Assembly: GCA_963210315.1 (NCBI GenBank)
Contig: OY723254.1
Location: 2,014,379 to 2,078,378, forward strand
Direction of reading: 5' to 3'
Origin: Rhynchopus euleeides
Lineage: Eukaryota > Euglenozoa > Diplonemea > Diplonemida > Diplonemidae
Length of the DNA stretch: 64,000 bases
In this document: one piece after another, positions 29,001 to 38,993 of the stretch
Layout of the letters: each line of letters begins with the position of its first letter
How positions within the stretch are numbered: position 1 is the first letter of the stretch
The notes under the pieces: model-generated
The model's input: only the letters and a program-made list of their open reading frames with translations
The model's database searches: none
Told to the model about the DNA's origin: nothing
Translations under genes and position numbers: made by a program

Positions 29001-31220
29001 GACGTATGCCTACCCTCAGACAAGCTAAGTTTCGCAACTCCAGCACATTTTGACCAGAACATGGCCCATGCCAGTGTCAAAAAGATGGCGGGTCGCGCTT
29101 TGGCGACAAAGACAAAACCTCCTCGGCAAAATCATGCGTGGGTTGCTGTTATTTGCCTGGCTTTACACCACGGACAAAACAACAGCTCCCCATTTGCTCT
29201 TCGGTCTTCTCTTTCCCCAAGGTCCACAGCTCTTATCCTTCCCGAGGGCTTTCCGGTGTTCTGTTTGCTTCTTCTAACCCACAGTGTGCTATCTGCTTCT
29301 GCGTGTTGTGTGATCCCCCACGCCAATCGCCACCACCCCCTGCAGGACACCTACCGCATCGAGTGGCTGGAGGACTGGCTCTGCCAGGTGCTGAGCCTCC
29401 TGCACCTGACATCCCTCATGGAAACAGGCTGCGCATGGACACAGGTCTGCACCCCCCACCCCCCCGGCCTGCGCGGCCTCAGTGCAGCAGTCGTACACCA
29501 TCGCACACCCAACCACCACCACCCTACAGGCACTGTCCCTCTCCGTGGTCCACAAGGTGCCCCCAGCGGCTCTGATCTCCGCCCACTGCCTGCAGGAGTA
29601 CGGCGTGTGCGACGACAGGCTCACCGCCTACATCAACACACGGTGCGGGGAGGAAACGTTCCACGCACACAGCGCGATGTTCCTCGTTTACACCTACCTG
29701 AGGGACATGGTCGACCAGGCCTCCTTGCGCGCACTGCTGCACTGCGACAGCTGGGCCGCCGTTGCCGAGGAGGTGTACACTCAGGAGGCGAAGGACGCCA
29801 CCCCCAAGGGGGCTGCGCTGGCGGAGAAGGCGCTGTCGCACCTGGAGCAGGCGGGTTCCCTTGCGGGCCACGCCATCCACTGGTGCACCACAGCGCTTCT
29901 CGTCAACGTCGCAGGGCTTGTCGCCGTGTCGCGCACCCGCCGTGCCTCCCCCGCGGCGGCATGCCGCGAGTGCGGCGTCACCCCTGCCGCCATGGCATCG
30001 CACCTCGGGGTTGTGCACGCCTTCGCCTCTCTGCTGCACGACGAGGTGGAGCTGCTGGAGGAGGGGGTCTACTGGTGGGGCAGGCACCCTACGGACGTGA
30101 TGCTCAGCCAGAGCGCCGAAGCCGCCGCCGCCGCCGGCGTTGGGGACCACGGGAAGGAGGGCCTGCTGCTGCTGGTGGGGTTTCTGCGTGAGGCGCTGAA
30201 GCCCGACGTGATGCAGCTGACTGCGTTTTCCCCTAAGGCGCCCATGCGGCTCGGGAAGCTGTTCACGCGCCACGCCCTGCAGGCGCTGCAGCCGACGGCG
30301 AAGGTGTTCAGCCCCACCGCTGAGGGGGACGACACCCTCGAGAGGAACCGCGTGGCCCTCATGGTGGTGGCGCTGCGCAGCGCGCCCACCGACACCATGC
30401 TCGCCATCGGGGAGCGACTGCAGCGCGCTCTGGACATCCCCACACGCGATGCCGTGGTGTTCGAGGTGGTGTCGCGGTGCTACTACGAGGGGCAGGATGC
30501 GCGTGCGATCGAGGTGGTGGGCGGTGAGGACGACTGCCCCTTCCCCCAGGAGTACACCGAGCTGCTGATCACCGTGCTGCGGGTGCGCCTGAAGCATGTG
30601 CTCAGCAACCCTGTGGCGGGCAACTCCACGCAGAACAAGGTGGAGCGGAGTCTGAACCTGGTGTCCAGCGTGCCGCTGGAGCTGGTGGAGTGGGTGCACA
30701 CGGGGCTTGCCGTGTCGGAGGAGGATGACGAGCGTGCTGCTCGGTCGAATGCGACCATCCCGCGCCCCGTTGTCTGCCAGCGGCTCAAGGTATTAGCGCA
30801 GGGGTTCGCATTACTTCTCATTTTATCTCTCACGCGCGGCACATTCCCACGACTGCTGTGCGGTGCTGCTCTGCTAAGATTCTCTTTGCACTGGCGGGGG
30901 TTCCTGACTTGTGAGACCGGTCTCTTTAGATTTAAATTTAAAGGAAATCGCACAGCAGCATGCCAGGAGAAGACGAAACAGCGACCCCTCTCACCAGAGG
31001 GGGCGCTACGAACGCGGCCAAAAAGCGTTCAATATCATCATTGATCACCCACCTTTCACAGTTCACCTTTCACATCGTAGCTCCACCCACCCCTCACCGC
31101 ACACAGCTGCTCGCCATTCGAACCAAGCAACGAGCCGAGAAGCTGCAGGTGGCCCAGAGCCTCCGTGACAAGCTGCAGAAGGCTGTTGACTTCACAGACT
31201 ATCTCGCGCGGAATGTGTGA
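26004..31220 (+). CDS. RAB3GAP2: RAB3GAP2-like (Rab3 GAP non-catalytic subunit), eight exons
   Basis: Proposed exons: 26004-26690, 26887-26970, 27230-27769, 27875-27928, 28080-29003, 29346-29444, 29530-30789 and 31107-31220, about 1253 residues (human about 1390). All seven introns are phase 0; donors are mostly GTATGC/GTATGT. The N-terminal region has beta-propeller strands (SFHGTGQYLALAHRRGVAVV). The diagnostic segment is in exon 3: SVSVDYTGRYVAAADNLGRV, VRLLKGYRQA and PRRGIIEVWSL, matching the family words for DDFGRV, KGYRDA and PRRGILEVW. The rest is helical. With RAB3GAP1 it forms a complex that acts on Rab3 as a GAP and on Rab18 as an exchange factor at ER membranes. The exon 3 start could instead be 27,197, also in frame. 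The partner subunit is not in this window. Confidence 0.85.
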
Positions 31221-31972
31221 ACCCCATCCTTCGAGCGGTGACAGCGGCAGACGGGTGGGTCGTTAGGTGGGGTGGGGGTGAGAACCACTTGTTGGGTTGG
31301 CACTCTGTGTGTGCCACACAGCGTGGCTGGGAGGGTCTCAGTGTCTGGGCTACAGCTGTACGGGGCGCTGCGACAGGGGGGAAAAAACTCAATTCCATCC
31401 GCCTAGCCACACATTCACCCCCCACACACACACAGTCCCGTCACAAACCCCCCCCCCCCCCCCCCCCGAGACCCCGCCCCCCGCTCGCTGCCACGCGATG
31501 CTCCACTGTAAAAACACCACGGCACGCAACACACACCTTGCCACTGTGTTGATGCTCGTTGTGCCATTGCCTCTTCAAAAAACCCCCCCCCCCCCTGCCC
31601 CCTTCCTCCTACTTTTGATGCACTGAGGCCCACCTCTCTTGTCACTGTGCCTTCCGGGGGGGGGGGGGGGTCAGGAGTACAGGTGCAGGGGGGGGGGGGG
31701 TGGGTGGGCGGGCGTGGGGAGGGAGTACCGGGACAGTTCCTCTTCTTCCCTGCACCCCCCCCTTCTGGTTTCCTCCCCCCACCCTCCACCACAAACCACG
31801 CTAGCCCGGTTGTGCTGCTTACCTGCTGCTGGCCTGAGTTAGGGCACGACCCACACGCCGCCGCCGCCGCCGCCCCCTCCCTCACGAGATTCGCCCAGCC
31901 CACCCCACCCCACCCCACCATGCACACTTCTACACACCCCTACACCCCTGCACGCCCAGGCCTTGCTGCGGG
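31221..31972. other. Intergenic region rich in homopolymer C/G runs
   Basis: At least five runs of 10 or more C or G (near 31,449, 31,582, 31,658, 31,691 and 31,757) lie in about 350 bases. They may affect sequencing accuracy and could form G-quadruplexes. CAG at 31,957-31,959 sits 13 bases before the TPR gene ATG. Confidence 0.6.
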
Positions 31973-32809
31973 ATGGTGGGTTTTGTCGAAGAGCTCGAGG
32001 AGGAGCCGCAGCCGACCCAACCGCCGCATGCAGCTGCTGCCCAAGCTGCGCGTGGGGTTCCGGGGCCGAAGGGGGCGCGCCGCATGCAGCAGTGGGTGGC
32101 CACCGCGCGGGAGCGGGAGTGCCGGCACCGCATGCTGCGGCGTTACTTCGAAGGGTGGTGGTCCACAACCCTCCGGCACAGACCGGCACGCCTCCAGGCG
32201 CGCGCAGATGACTTTCTTCTGAGTGTAAACACTTCGCTCTCCCGCCCCTACTACGCTGTGTTTGCAGGCCTCAGGCAGAAGAAGCTCCTGGAAGCAGAGG
32301 CTGCGAAGAAACGCGGCAACGAGCACTTCGCCAGCGGCAACATCGAGGAGGCCATCGCGATGTACACAGAGGCTCTGCGGACCGCGCCGAAGAGCGCTGA
32401 CGAGGTTGCTGCCTACCACGCCAACCGTGCTGCCTGCTTCCTGAAGGAGGAGAACTGGCGTGAGGTGGAGAAGGACTGCACCGCTGCCCTGAAGCGGAAG
32501 CCCGAGTATGAGAAAGCGCTGCTGCGGCGCATGGTGGCCTGTGAGGCGCTTGGGGAGGACGACCTCTATAAGGCGCTGGAGGATGCGGAGAAGCTTGTTA
32601 AGCTGCAGCCGCACAATGCGCAGGCGCGCGGCACGGCGGCCCGCCTGGCGCCCCTCGTGGAGGCGAGGAAGAAGCAGCAGATGGACGAGGCAATGGAGAG
32701 CCTCAAGGGGATCGGCAACTCTGTGCTGGGTTACTTCGGGATGTCCCTCGATAATTTCAAGACGACGCAGAACCCTGATGGGACATACGGTGTGAGCTTC
32801 CAGCAGTGA
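31973..32809 (+). CDS. TTC1: TPR co-chaperone-like protein (TTC1-like)
   Basis: 278 residues as a single frame. From about residue 105 there are three TPRs (AKKRGNEHFASGNIEEAIAM, YHANRAACFLKEENWREVEK, ALLRRMVACEALGEDDLYKA). The ending ESLKGIGNSVLGYFGMSLDN with NPDGTYGVSFQQ matches the conserved TTC1 C-terminus (LGNxxLxxFGxSxxNF, then DPNTGSYSINF). TTC1 binds Hsp90/Hsp70 tails and small G proteins. Residues 1-100 are unlike TTC1 and include a Trp/Arg-rich helix (MQQWVATARERECRHRMLRR). The tract CTGTGTTTGCAG at 32,267 looks like an intron acceptor, but would be phase 1, unlike every other intron here, so I kept one exon. The true N-terminus is uncertain. Confidence 0.75.
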   Translation: MVGFVEELEEEPQPTQPPHAAAAQAARGVPGPKGARRMQQWVATARERECRHRMLRRYFEGWWSTTLRHRPARLQARADDFLLSVNTSLSRPYYAVFAGLRQKKLLEAEAAKKRGNEHFASGNIEEAIAMYTEALRTAPKSADEVAAYHANRAACFLKEENWREVEKDCTAALKRKPEYEKALLRRMVACEALGEDDLYKALEDAEKLVKLQPHNAQARGTAARLAPLVEARKKQQMDEAMESLKGIGNSVLGYFGMSLDNFKTTQNPDGTYGVSFQQ

Positions 32810-33492
32810 TGCCCGGGTTTGCCGAGGGTGGGGATTTGGTGTTGCGCTGCGCGCAAAGGTCTCACGGTCACCAGTGATGTGGTAGGGGGGGAGGGGGAGG
32901 GGGTTTAGTCTTCGCACTGCGTGCAGCAGCGCCGGGCCGCTACCCACCACCCCGCCCCCCAGCGACCCCTACCCTCACATGCCCCACATGCCCCTATGTC
33001 TATCTCTCACCCTTAGAAGCTGAAAGGATAAGAATACTCTAACCCCCCCTGAAGCTGTGGCAAGCTGACCAGTTGGCAGCTGAGGGTCTTGGTGCATCTA
33101 TGGGCGCTCCGGACCCCTTGGGTCGATGTGGGGCAGGCGGCAGATGTCTCAGTCGAGGCGAGGTGTTGGGTGGATGGCCCCGTAGCGTAGTTTGTGGTTT
33201 TTTTCTGGCCGTTTTGTTGGTTGATCTCTCATATGCCCCCCTCCCCCGAGAAAGGGTTATGTTTTCGAGGCGTTGGGCCCCGGCGACTCTTTATTTCTCG
33301 GATCTTCGGATTCAAAGTAAAGACCACACAGATCCCCCAACCTCCCCGCCCCATGTGTTGAGCTGTTTGTTAGAGTGACCCACTATTGCGACTCTGGCAT
33401 GCGCTGCATCGGCATTACCATGCTCTCCACATGATTGACTGCAATGCCCACATCACGATGTCTACACACAGGGAGGTGCAGAGACGGGCTGC
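32810..33492. other. Intergenic region
   Basis: G-rich tract at 32,885-32,905. No gene seen. A CAG at 33,469-33,471 lies 21 bases before the cyclase ATG. Confidence 0.5.
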
Positions 33493-36400
33493 ATGTGGCG
33501 TGCCACGCTATGTGTGTTGCTGTGCCTGGCGGCAGCCCTGCAGGGCGCGAAGGCGCCGATCCGAATTATGGGCTCGCTTGGGGCTTCGCCCCCCATAGCT
33601 CCGTTTGCCAGACGCTGGAACCCCTTCGTGCCGTGTGAGGTGGTTGTGGATGAGGGGGATCAGCGGTGCAACAAGGGTGGGTACCCTTCGGCAAAGGCGT
33701 GGCTGGCGAACCTCAGCTCTGACGCGCGTGGGACTGTGAAGTTCATGACCCCCGACTACCGGTCGCGGACAGTGCTGGCGCACCCTGATGGGCTGATGCT
33801 GAACCATGCGGTGTGGCGCCACCTCGACATCGACTTCGTCACGCTGCGCAACGAGTACCTCTATGTGTCCAGGGCAACTGACTTGGAGCTGGTTCATCTC
33901 ATGCGGAAGAGTCCGTACCCATGGGTCATCTCCGACTTCATCGTCGACGAGAGGTTTGCGCATGTGTCTGACCTGCTGGACGCAACGCATGTGAAGGTGG
34001 TGGATGGCGTCAGCATTGGCATCCTGGTGCTGTGGCCCAACAGCGTGTACGCCCTGCCGCTTCCCCGTATCCTCCCCATGCTGACCAGACGCCTGCGTGA
34101 CGACGGTGTTGACAAGATCGTTGCCTTTGTGACCGGCCTCGGCAGGGTCAACGGGCTGGAAAGCGTCTCCACACCCGCCACCGCATTGCTCGCCGTGCAC
34201 GACATCGACGTGATTGTGAGGGATATCGCGCCGGACACACTTCCCTACATGCAGAACGGCACCACCGTGCTGACTGCTCCCCCATACAGTGGGTTCCCTA
34301 CCGATCTCCTCGTGCTGGACATGGTGCAGGACGGCAGCCTCTGGCAGTACACCCTCCGTGTCGTGTCGATGCTCGACAGGCCTGTGCCTCTCGGTGACCC
34401 TGTGTACCTTGCAGCGAAGCAGTGGATGCAGGGGGAGATGAACCGCAGCGTAGCAAACGACATCACCATCACCGAGCTGACCGCCCCCATGCCCCTAGCC
34501 GAGGAGTCCCCAGGAGTGTACTTCTGCAGTAGAATGGACTGCGAGGTGGGCGTGCTGACGACCGACGCGATGAAGGAGCGCGCTGGGACGCAGTTGGCTA
34601 TAATCAACTCTGCATCAGCACGCGCTGGTATGGGCTGGCCTGTCGGGCCTGTAAACAGGAGCACACTGTGGAGCACCTACCCCTTCGTAAATGCTATATG
34701 CCGTGTGAACGTGTCCGCGACCCTGCTCGTCGCTCTGATCAACAACGGCATCAGCCACCTGCTTCCGGACGGGAGGCACGACCCTGACCAACGGGCAGGG
34801 CGCTTCGCGCAGATCAGCGGATTCCGCTTCACCATGAACCCAAAGCTGCCTGTCGGCAGCAGGGTGGTGTCGGTGGACGTGGCACAGCCAGACGGCACCT
34901 TCGAGCCCCTCGAGAAGAGACGCGTCTACTCCTTGGCGGTGCCGAAATACCTCCTGGTGGGTGGTGACGGCTACGCAATACTCGGCAACCACCACGGCCC
35001 CAGTGAGTGCTTGGTGACAACGATGATGGAGGGCACACAGGATTATCTGGCGATGCGGAAGTCCTACGCGCCTTACATCGACGGGAGGATTGCAAACGAC
35101 TTCGACGGGGTGACGCTGCCTATGCGTAACCAGTCATTCGGGGAATGCTCCGAGCTGGAGAAGCACGACCCCTACTGGCAGGACTGCGTGCCGTGCCCTG
35201 CAGGGTTCTGGCGACCCGACCCGACGAGCAATGTGTGCATCGAGAGGGTGTCGGGGGGCCTGAACCTCTCGCTGGTGGTGGGCATTGTTGTGGGTGTTGC
35301 TGTTGCGGCAGCCGTGCCTCTGGGAATGGCCCTGGTTGCTGCCAGGTCTGCGTCGCGGCGGGCCAGGCTGCAGTCGGAGCGGGTGCGGCATGCGCCCCGC
35401 GATGCAAACGCTCACGTCGCTGTCGTGTTCACCGACATCAAGCGCAGCACAGACCTGTGGGCCGCACACCACGCAGAGATGACGATTGCCCTGCAGCAGC
35501 ACCACAGTATCTGCAGGGAGCTGATCGAGCAGCACCACGGCTACGAGGTGAAGACAATCGGGGACGCCTTCATGGTTGCCTTTGCCTCACCTGTCAGCGC
35601 TGTGGGGTTCATGCTCGACCTTCAGGTGCGGCTGTTGCATGCGGTGTGGCCGGAGGAGCTGCTGCTGCACCCTGCCTGCCGTGAGGAGGACGGGCTGTTC
35701 AAAGGGTTGCGTGTCCGTGCGGGTGCGCACTACGGTTGCGTCAACATTGTGGAGACACCCACAGGTGGGTTCGACTACGACGGGACGACGTGCAACCTTG
35801 CGGCGCGTGTGAGTGACTCTGGGGACGGCGGGCAGATCGTTGTGACGGAGGAACTGTACCGCGCAGTGGAGCCACACCTGGATCTGCTGCAGTGTGTGCC
35901 AGACGTATGCTTCCTCGGGCTGTACACCTTCAAGGGTGTGCCCGGGGATGTGCCCTGCTACCAGGTCATGCCCGGCGAGCTGTCGGGGCGTCTGTTCGAT
36001 GGCCTGCGCAACGTGCTGTCACCCCGCCACTTGTCGTGCGAGAGCTCCGAAGGGGGCCTCCACACATCCTCCACCACAAAGGCGCAGCTGACACGCGCCA
36101 TGCAGTCGCTGCGCCTGTGGGTCACACGCGATTCCCAAGGCATCCCATTCGCGCAGCTTAACTCACTGCTGGCGGCAGGGACGAAGGGCAACACCGTCCT
36201 GCAGCACCTCGTCTCGCTTGCCATCCTCAGGGTGTTTGCAACCAGGGTCGACGGCAGCACCATCGAACCTGGCGTCACACAGACCCGCGTCACGTTTCTG
36301 TCTGACGATAGCATCAGCTCTTACAGTGACACCTTCTCCAACTCTGGCTTCCTGCAGGACACATGCACGGCATTCCGCTGGCCTGTCGTGGCGGAGATAC

Positions 36401-36549
36401 TGCGCAGCCTCCCTGCAGAGCTTGTCCTGTCCCTCGCAGCGTGCACCGGGAACAGCGCGCTGAACTCTGCATCCATCTCTCCGTTAGAGGCACCCCGCAA
36501 CGTGCTTCTTCCTCCGGATAGAGTACATTACACAAGCGATGTGCGTTGA
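33493..36549 (+). CDS. Receptor-type class III adenylate cyclase with a degenerate 5'-nucleotidase ectodomain
   Basis: 1018 residues, no intron. Signal peptide MWRATLCVLLCLAAALQGAKA. The ectodomain (about 22-570) has the 5'-nucleotidase layout: DIDFVTLRNEY where active enzymes read GNHE, DIDVIVRDIAPDT where they read GGHSH, then the C-terminal domain with QLAIINSASARAG and RFAQISGFRFTMNP. The metal-binding Asp/His motifs are lost. A Cys-rich stalk (CVPCPAGFW) precedes one transmembrane helix (about 595-620, SLVVGIVVGVAVAAAVPLGM). The cytosolic cyclase domain has metal Asp D648 (VVFTDIKRSTDLW) and D691 (EVKTIGDAFMV), adenine-selecting K687 and D761, and N768/R772 (NLAARV), so it should make cAMP as a homodimer. 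The wording is closest to trypanosomatid receptor cyclases, whose ectodomain is different. A tail of about 200 residues follows. Confidence 0.9.
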   Translation: MWRATLCVLLCLAAALQGAKAPIRIMGSLGASPPIAPFARRWNPFVPCEVVVDEGDQRCNKGGYPSAKAWLANLSSDARGTVKFMTPDYRSRTVLAHPDGLMLNHAVWRHLDIDFVTLRNEYLYVSRATDLELVHLMRKSPYPWVISDFIVDERFAHVSDLLDATHVKVVDGVSIGILVLWPNSVYALPLPRILPMLTRRLRDDGVDKIVAFVTGLGRVNGLESVSTPATALLAVHDIDVIVRDIAPDTLPYMQNGTTVLTAPPYSGFPTDLLVLDMVQDGSLWQYTLRVVSMLDRPVPLGDPVYLAAKQWMQGEMNRSVANDITITELTAPMPLAEESPGVYFCSRMDCEVGVLTTDAMKERAGTQLAIINSASARAGMGWPVGPVNRSTLWSTYPFVNAICRVNVSATLLVALINNGISHLLPDGRHDPDQRAGRFAQISGFRFTMNPKLPVGSRVVSVDVAQPDGTFEPLEKRRVYSLAVPKYLLVGGDGYAILGNHHGPSECLVTTMMEGTQDYLAMRKSYAPYIDGRIANDFDGVTLPMRNQSFGECSELEKHDPYWQDCVPCPAGFWRPDPTSNVCIERVSGGLNLSLVVGIVVGVAVAAAVPLGMALVAARSASRRARLQSERVRHAPRDANAHVAVVFTDIKRSTDLWAAHHAEMTIALQQHHSICRELIEQHHGYEVKTIGDAFMVAFASPVSAVGFMLDLQVRLLHAVWPEELLLHPACREEDGLFKGLRVRAGAHYGCVNIVETPTGGFDYDGTTCNLAARVSDSGDGGQIVVTEELYRAVEPHLDLLQCVPDVCFLGLYTFKGVPGDVPCYQVMPGELSGRLFDGLRNVLSPRHLSCESSEGGLHTSSTTKAQLTRAMQSLRLWVTRDSQGIPFAQLNSLLAAGTKGNTVLQHLVSLAILRVFATRVDGSTIEPGVTQTRVTFLSDDSISSYSDTFSNSGFLQDTCTAFRWPVVAEILRSLPAELVLSLAACTGNSALNSASISPLEAPRNVLLPPDRVHYTSDVR

Positions 36550-37308
36550 GGGTACTGTGCCAAGATCCGGCCGTGCCTCCCAGCCCGTTGGCAGGCCCTA
36601 CCCGTGTTACTGCACTTCAGGGCGCAGGCCCCCGGTGAAAAGACTATACTGAAAACCAGGCTTTGCTGGACAGGCCACACGGAACACCCCATACCCTCCT
36701 GACCCACGCGGCCCCCCCGAACAGGGAATGTGCTGCGACACTTTGTGGCACCCACAGGAGCCTTTGACTTCTTCAGCTCATTGCAATAGGGGGGGAGGGT
36801 GTGTGTCTGCCTGTGGGTAAGGCTGTTCGTGCCCTTCTCTTCATGCCGTGCTTGCCTGTTCATGGGGAGGATGTTTCAGCAGCTGTTTGTTTTGCTCGGC
36901 TGCGGGTCAGAAAGGGGAGTGCGGGGGGCTGTGTTGTGTGCAGCCACCCCCTGGGCTATTGACATGGCCCGTGGGGTGGCTCAACAGGTGTCTCCGCTGG
37001 GAAGGGCCGGGGAGAAGGAACAGCGGGGGTTGATCGGGTGAAACCTCACCGGGTTAGCCCCTTTGCAAAAGCAGGCAAACAAGCGCCACACCGGGCAGTG
37101 ACACAGATTGGCACCTCTCGCCATCGTGGCTCTTTCAGTGAGAGTAGTGCCCTCTGATGTGACGCCCGCGGCTGGACTTTGAAAGCCGTGGTGCACCTAA
37201 CCAAGGCCGCTTTACGCAGTTTTTACGTAGCTCTTATTTTTTTGCAGGCTTCTCTTGGGCAGGGTTCCAGCTTGGTTTTTTTCGCAGTCCTCTAGCTTGG
37301 GTCAGTTT
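36550..37308. other. Intergenic region downstream of the cyclase
   Basis: Nothing recognisable; no repeat shared with the rest of the window was noticed. It marks the transition from genes to the repeat-rich block. Confidence 0.5.
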
Positions 37309-37455
37309 TTTGTGTCAAACGCACCGTGCTCACGGAAGGCGTTCAGAACTAAAAAGGTTGCAGTGGGAGCAATGTTTTGTTCACCTACACTCCACGCCCC
37401 AACGTGCAGGTGACCAGAAGGTTGCACAAACAAAACAAAAGAAACCCGGCAATCC
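37309..37455 (+). mobile_element. Half copy of the 3,659 foldback MITE
   Basis: Nearly identical to 3,659-3,805 (left arm plus part of the loop, ending AAACCCGGCAATCC) and then abruptly different. The whole inverse arm is missing. This is either a truncated copy or a one-armed progenitor. Confidence 0.85.
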
Positions 37456-38123
37456 TTTTTTATTTTGGGCCTGAATCTGGGCCAGCCCATTATCGTGGAT
37501 TTTCCATCCGTCCTATTCGTGGTAATTTACCCCCAAGCACAAGCTGGGCTCCAACCCAGGCCCTGACCTGGTCCAGGACTTTGATCATGAGTGGGTCCCA
37601 CTGAGGGTCGCCCCCTTGGTCCCTGGGCCCCAAAATTGGATTTCGGAGTTGGGATTTCCGGATATTCTCCGAACTGTGGTGGGGTCATTTTGCTCTGGGA
37701 GATGAGTTTCGTTGGTTGCAAAAAAGTTTTTCTGGCCCCACCTCAAGTGAAAAGGGGCTATTGTACAGGTGAAGACCAGCCACGGATTTGGAGCTCGGGA
37801 CTCGGGACTTGGGACTTGGCCTTATTCTCAGCATTGCCCCCCTTATATGACCCCCTTTTTTTTGGAAATTTCACGGTGCTACAACAGGTGGACCCAGCCT
37901 GTTCACCGAGTGAAGGCACTCTGCCCTCGGTGAACAGAACGCCACGGCAAGACCGGCAAGACCACGAGGTACACCCGTCGACTGACACATCCATTGTTTT
38001 GTGTCAGTCGATGGGTGCCGGGAAGTGTACACAATGTAGCATTGTGCGAGCGTAGCGAGCCACGGTAGCGCTTCGCGATTTCAGGCGGGTGCAATTAGAC
38101 ACCGTTTAAAAAAGTCGTTTTCT
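37456..38123. repeat. Hairpin-rich spacer
   Basis: Perfect stems include TGTTCACCGAG/CTCGGTGAACA (37,900-37,936) and CGACTGACAC/GTGTCAGTCG (37,979-38,010). No gene. A third stem, CAAATTGGGATGC/GCATCCCAATTTG, lies just beyond at 38,319-38,350. Confidence 0.7.
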
Positions 38124-38811
38124 TTACTGGGGGGGGGCAAATACAAGCATATATCAACCAAAATCTGAAAAACCGTATACTTTAGTCGTTTACTTGGGCA
38201 GCAGCAATTTGTACATTTTTTTGACAATTTTGAGTTGTGACCCCACCGTGAATTCCGCGGTATACCTAGCAGTCAATTCCGCCCTGTTTCGAGTTCCGGA
38301 AATGCAGTCTGTTGGGTTCAAATTGGGATGCGGATGCGCATCCCAATTTGACTGGTGAGGTTGGCCGGGAAATTTTTTTATTTACCGTGAAAAAAAGTGT
38401 TTCACCCAAACTAACAGAGCCTGCTGTGACACAAAATAAGCTTTATTTCACCGGTGTGATGAAAAGTACTTTTCATTTTTCAGCCAAAAATGGTAGAGGA
38501 GGGATGAAAACCACTTTTCATCACTGCTTTTTTTCATGATCATTTTCAAAGGATTTTCAGTGTTTTTGGGCTGACTGAGTGACAAAAAGTGAGCGATGGG
38601 ACACTACCCCTCACTGACTGACGAGCCGTGACGATCTGTGGCTGGTAGCGAGTGCCCCCTGCTGATTTCCGGTGGTTTTGGGGTCAAATTCAATGAAAAA
38701 TCGTGGATTCAGGATGATATCCACAGTTTGGTTTCTACTTCTTGTGCCACAGGAGTCTCTCTTAGTTTGGGTGAACCACTTTTTTCCAACGGCAAATAAA
38801 ATCATGTATTG

Positions 38812-38993
38812 GGGGTCAAAAAAGTCGATATTTTCACTCGTGGGTATTTTCAGCAACTCGTGTGGGCTATTATCCCACTCGCTTCGCTCGTGGGATAAAA
38901 TTTGTTAGGCCACTCGCTTCGCTCGTGGCCTAAAAACCACACTCTTTGCTGAAAATACCCACTCGTGAAAAAAAGTCGACTTTTTTTCACCCC
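38812..38993. repeat. Nested palindrome with two inner hairpins
   Basis: The outer arms (GGGGTCAAAAAAGTCGA..., GTGGGTATTTTCAGCAA) pair with 38,946-38,993. Inside are two adjacent hairpins, TATCCCAC/GTGGGATA (38,871-38,897) and TAGGCCAC/GTGGCCTA (38,906-38,932), which share the same loop TCGCTTCGCTC. It could extrude as a cruciform. Confidence 0.75.

Noticed and set aside
32225..32267. Intron acceptor (CTGTGTTTGCAG) inside the TTC1-like gene
   Set aside because: The frame is open through it and it would be phase 1, unlike all other introns. It is noted as a caveat but not used.
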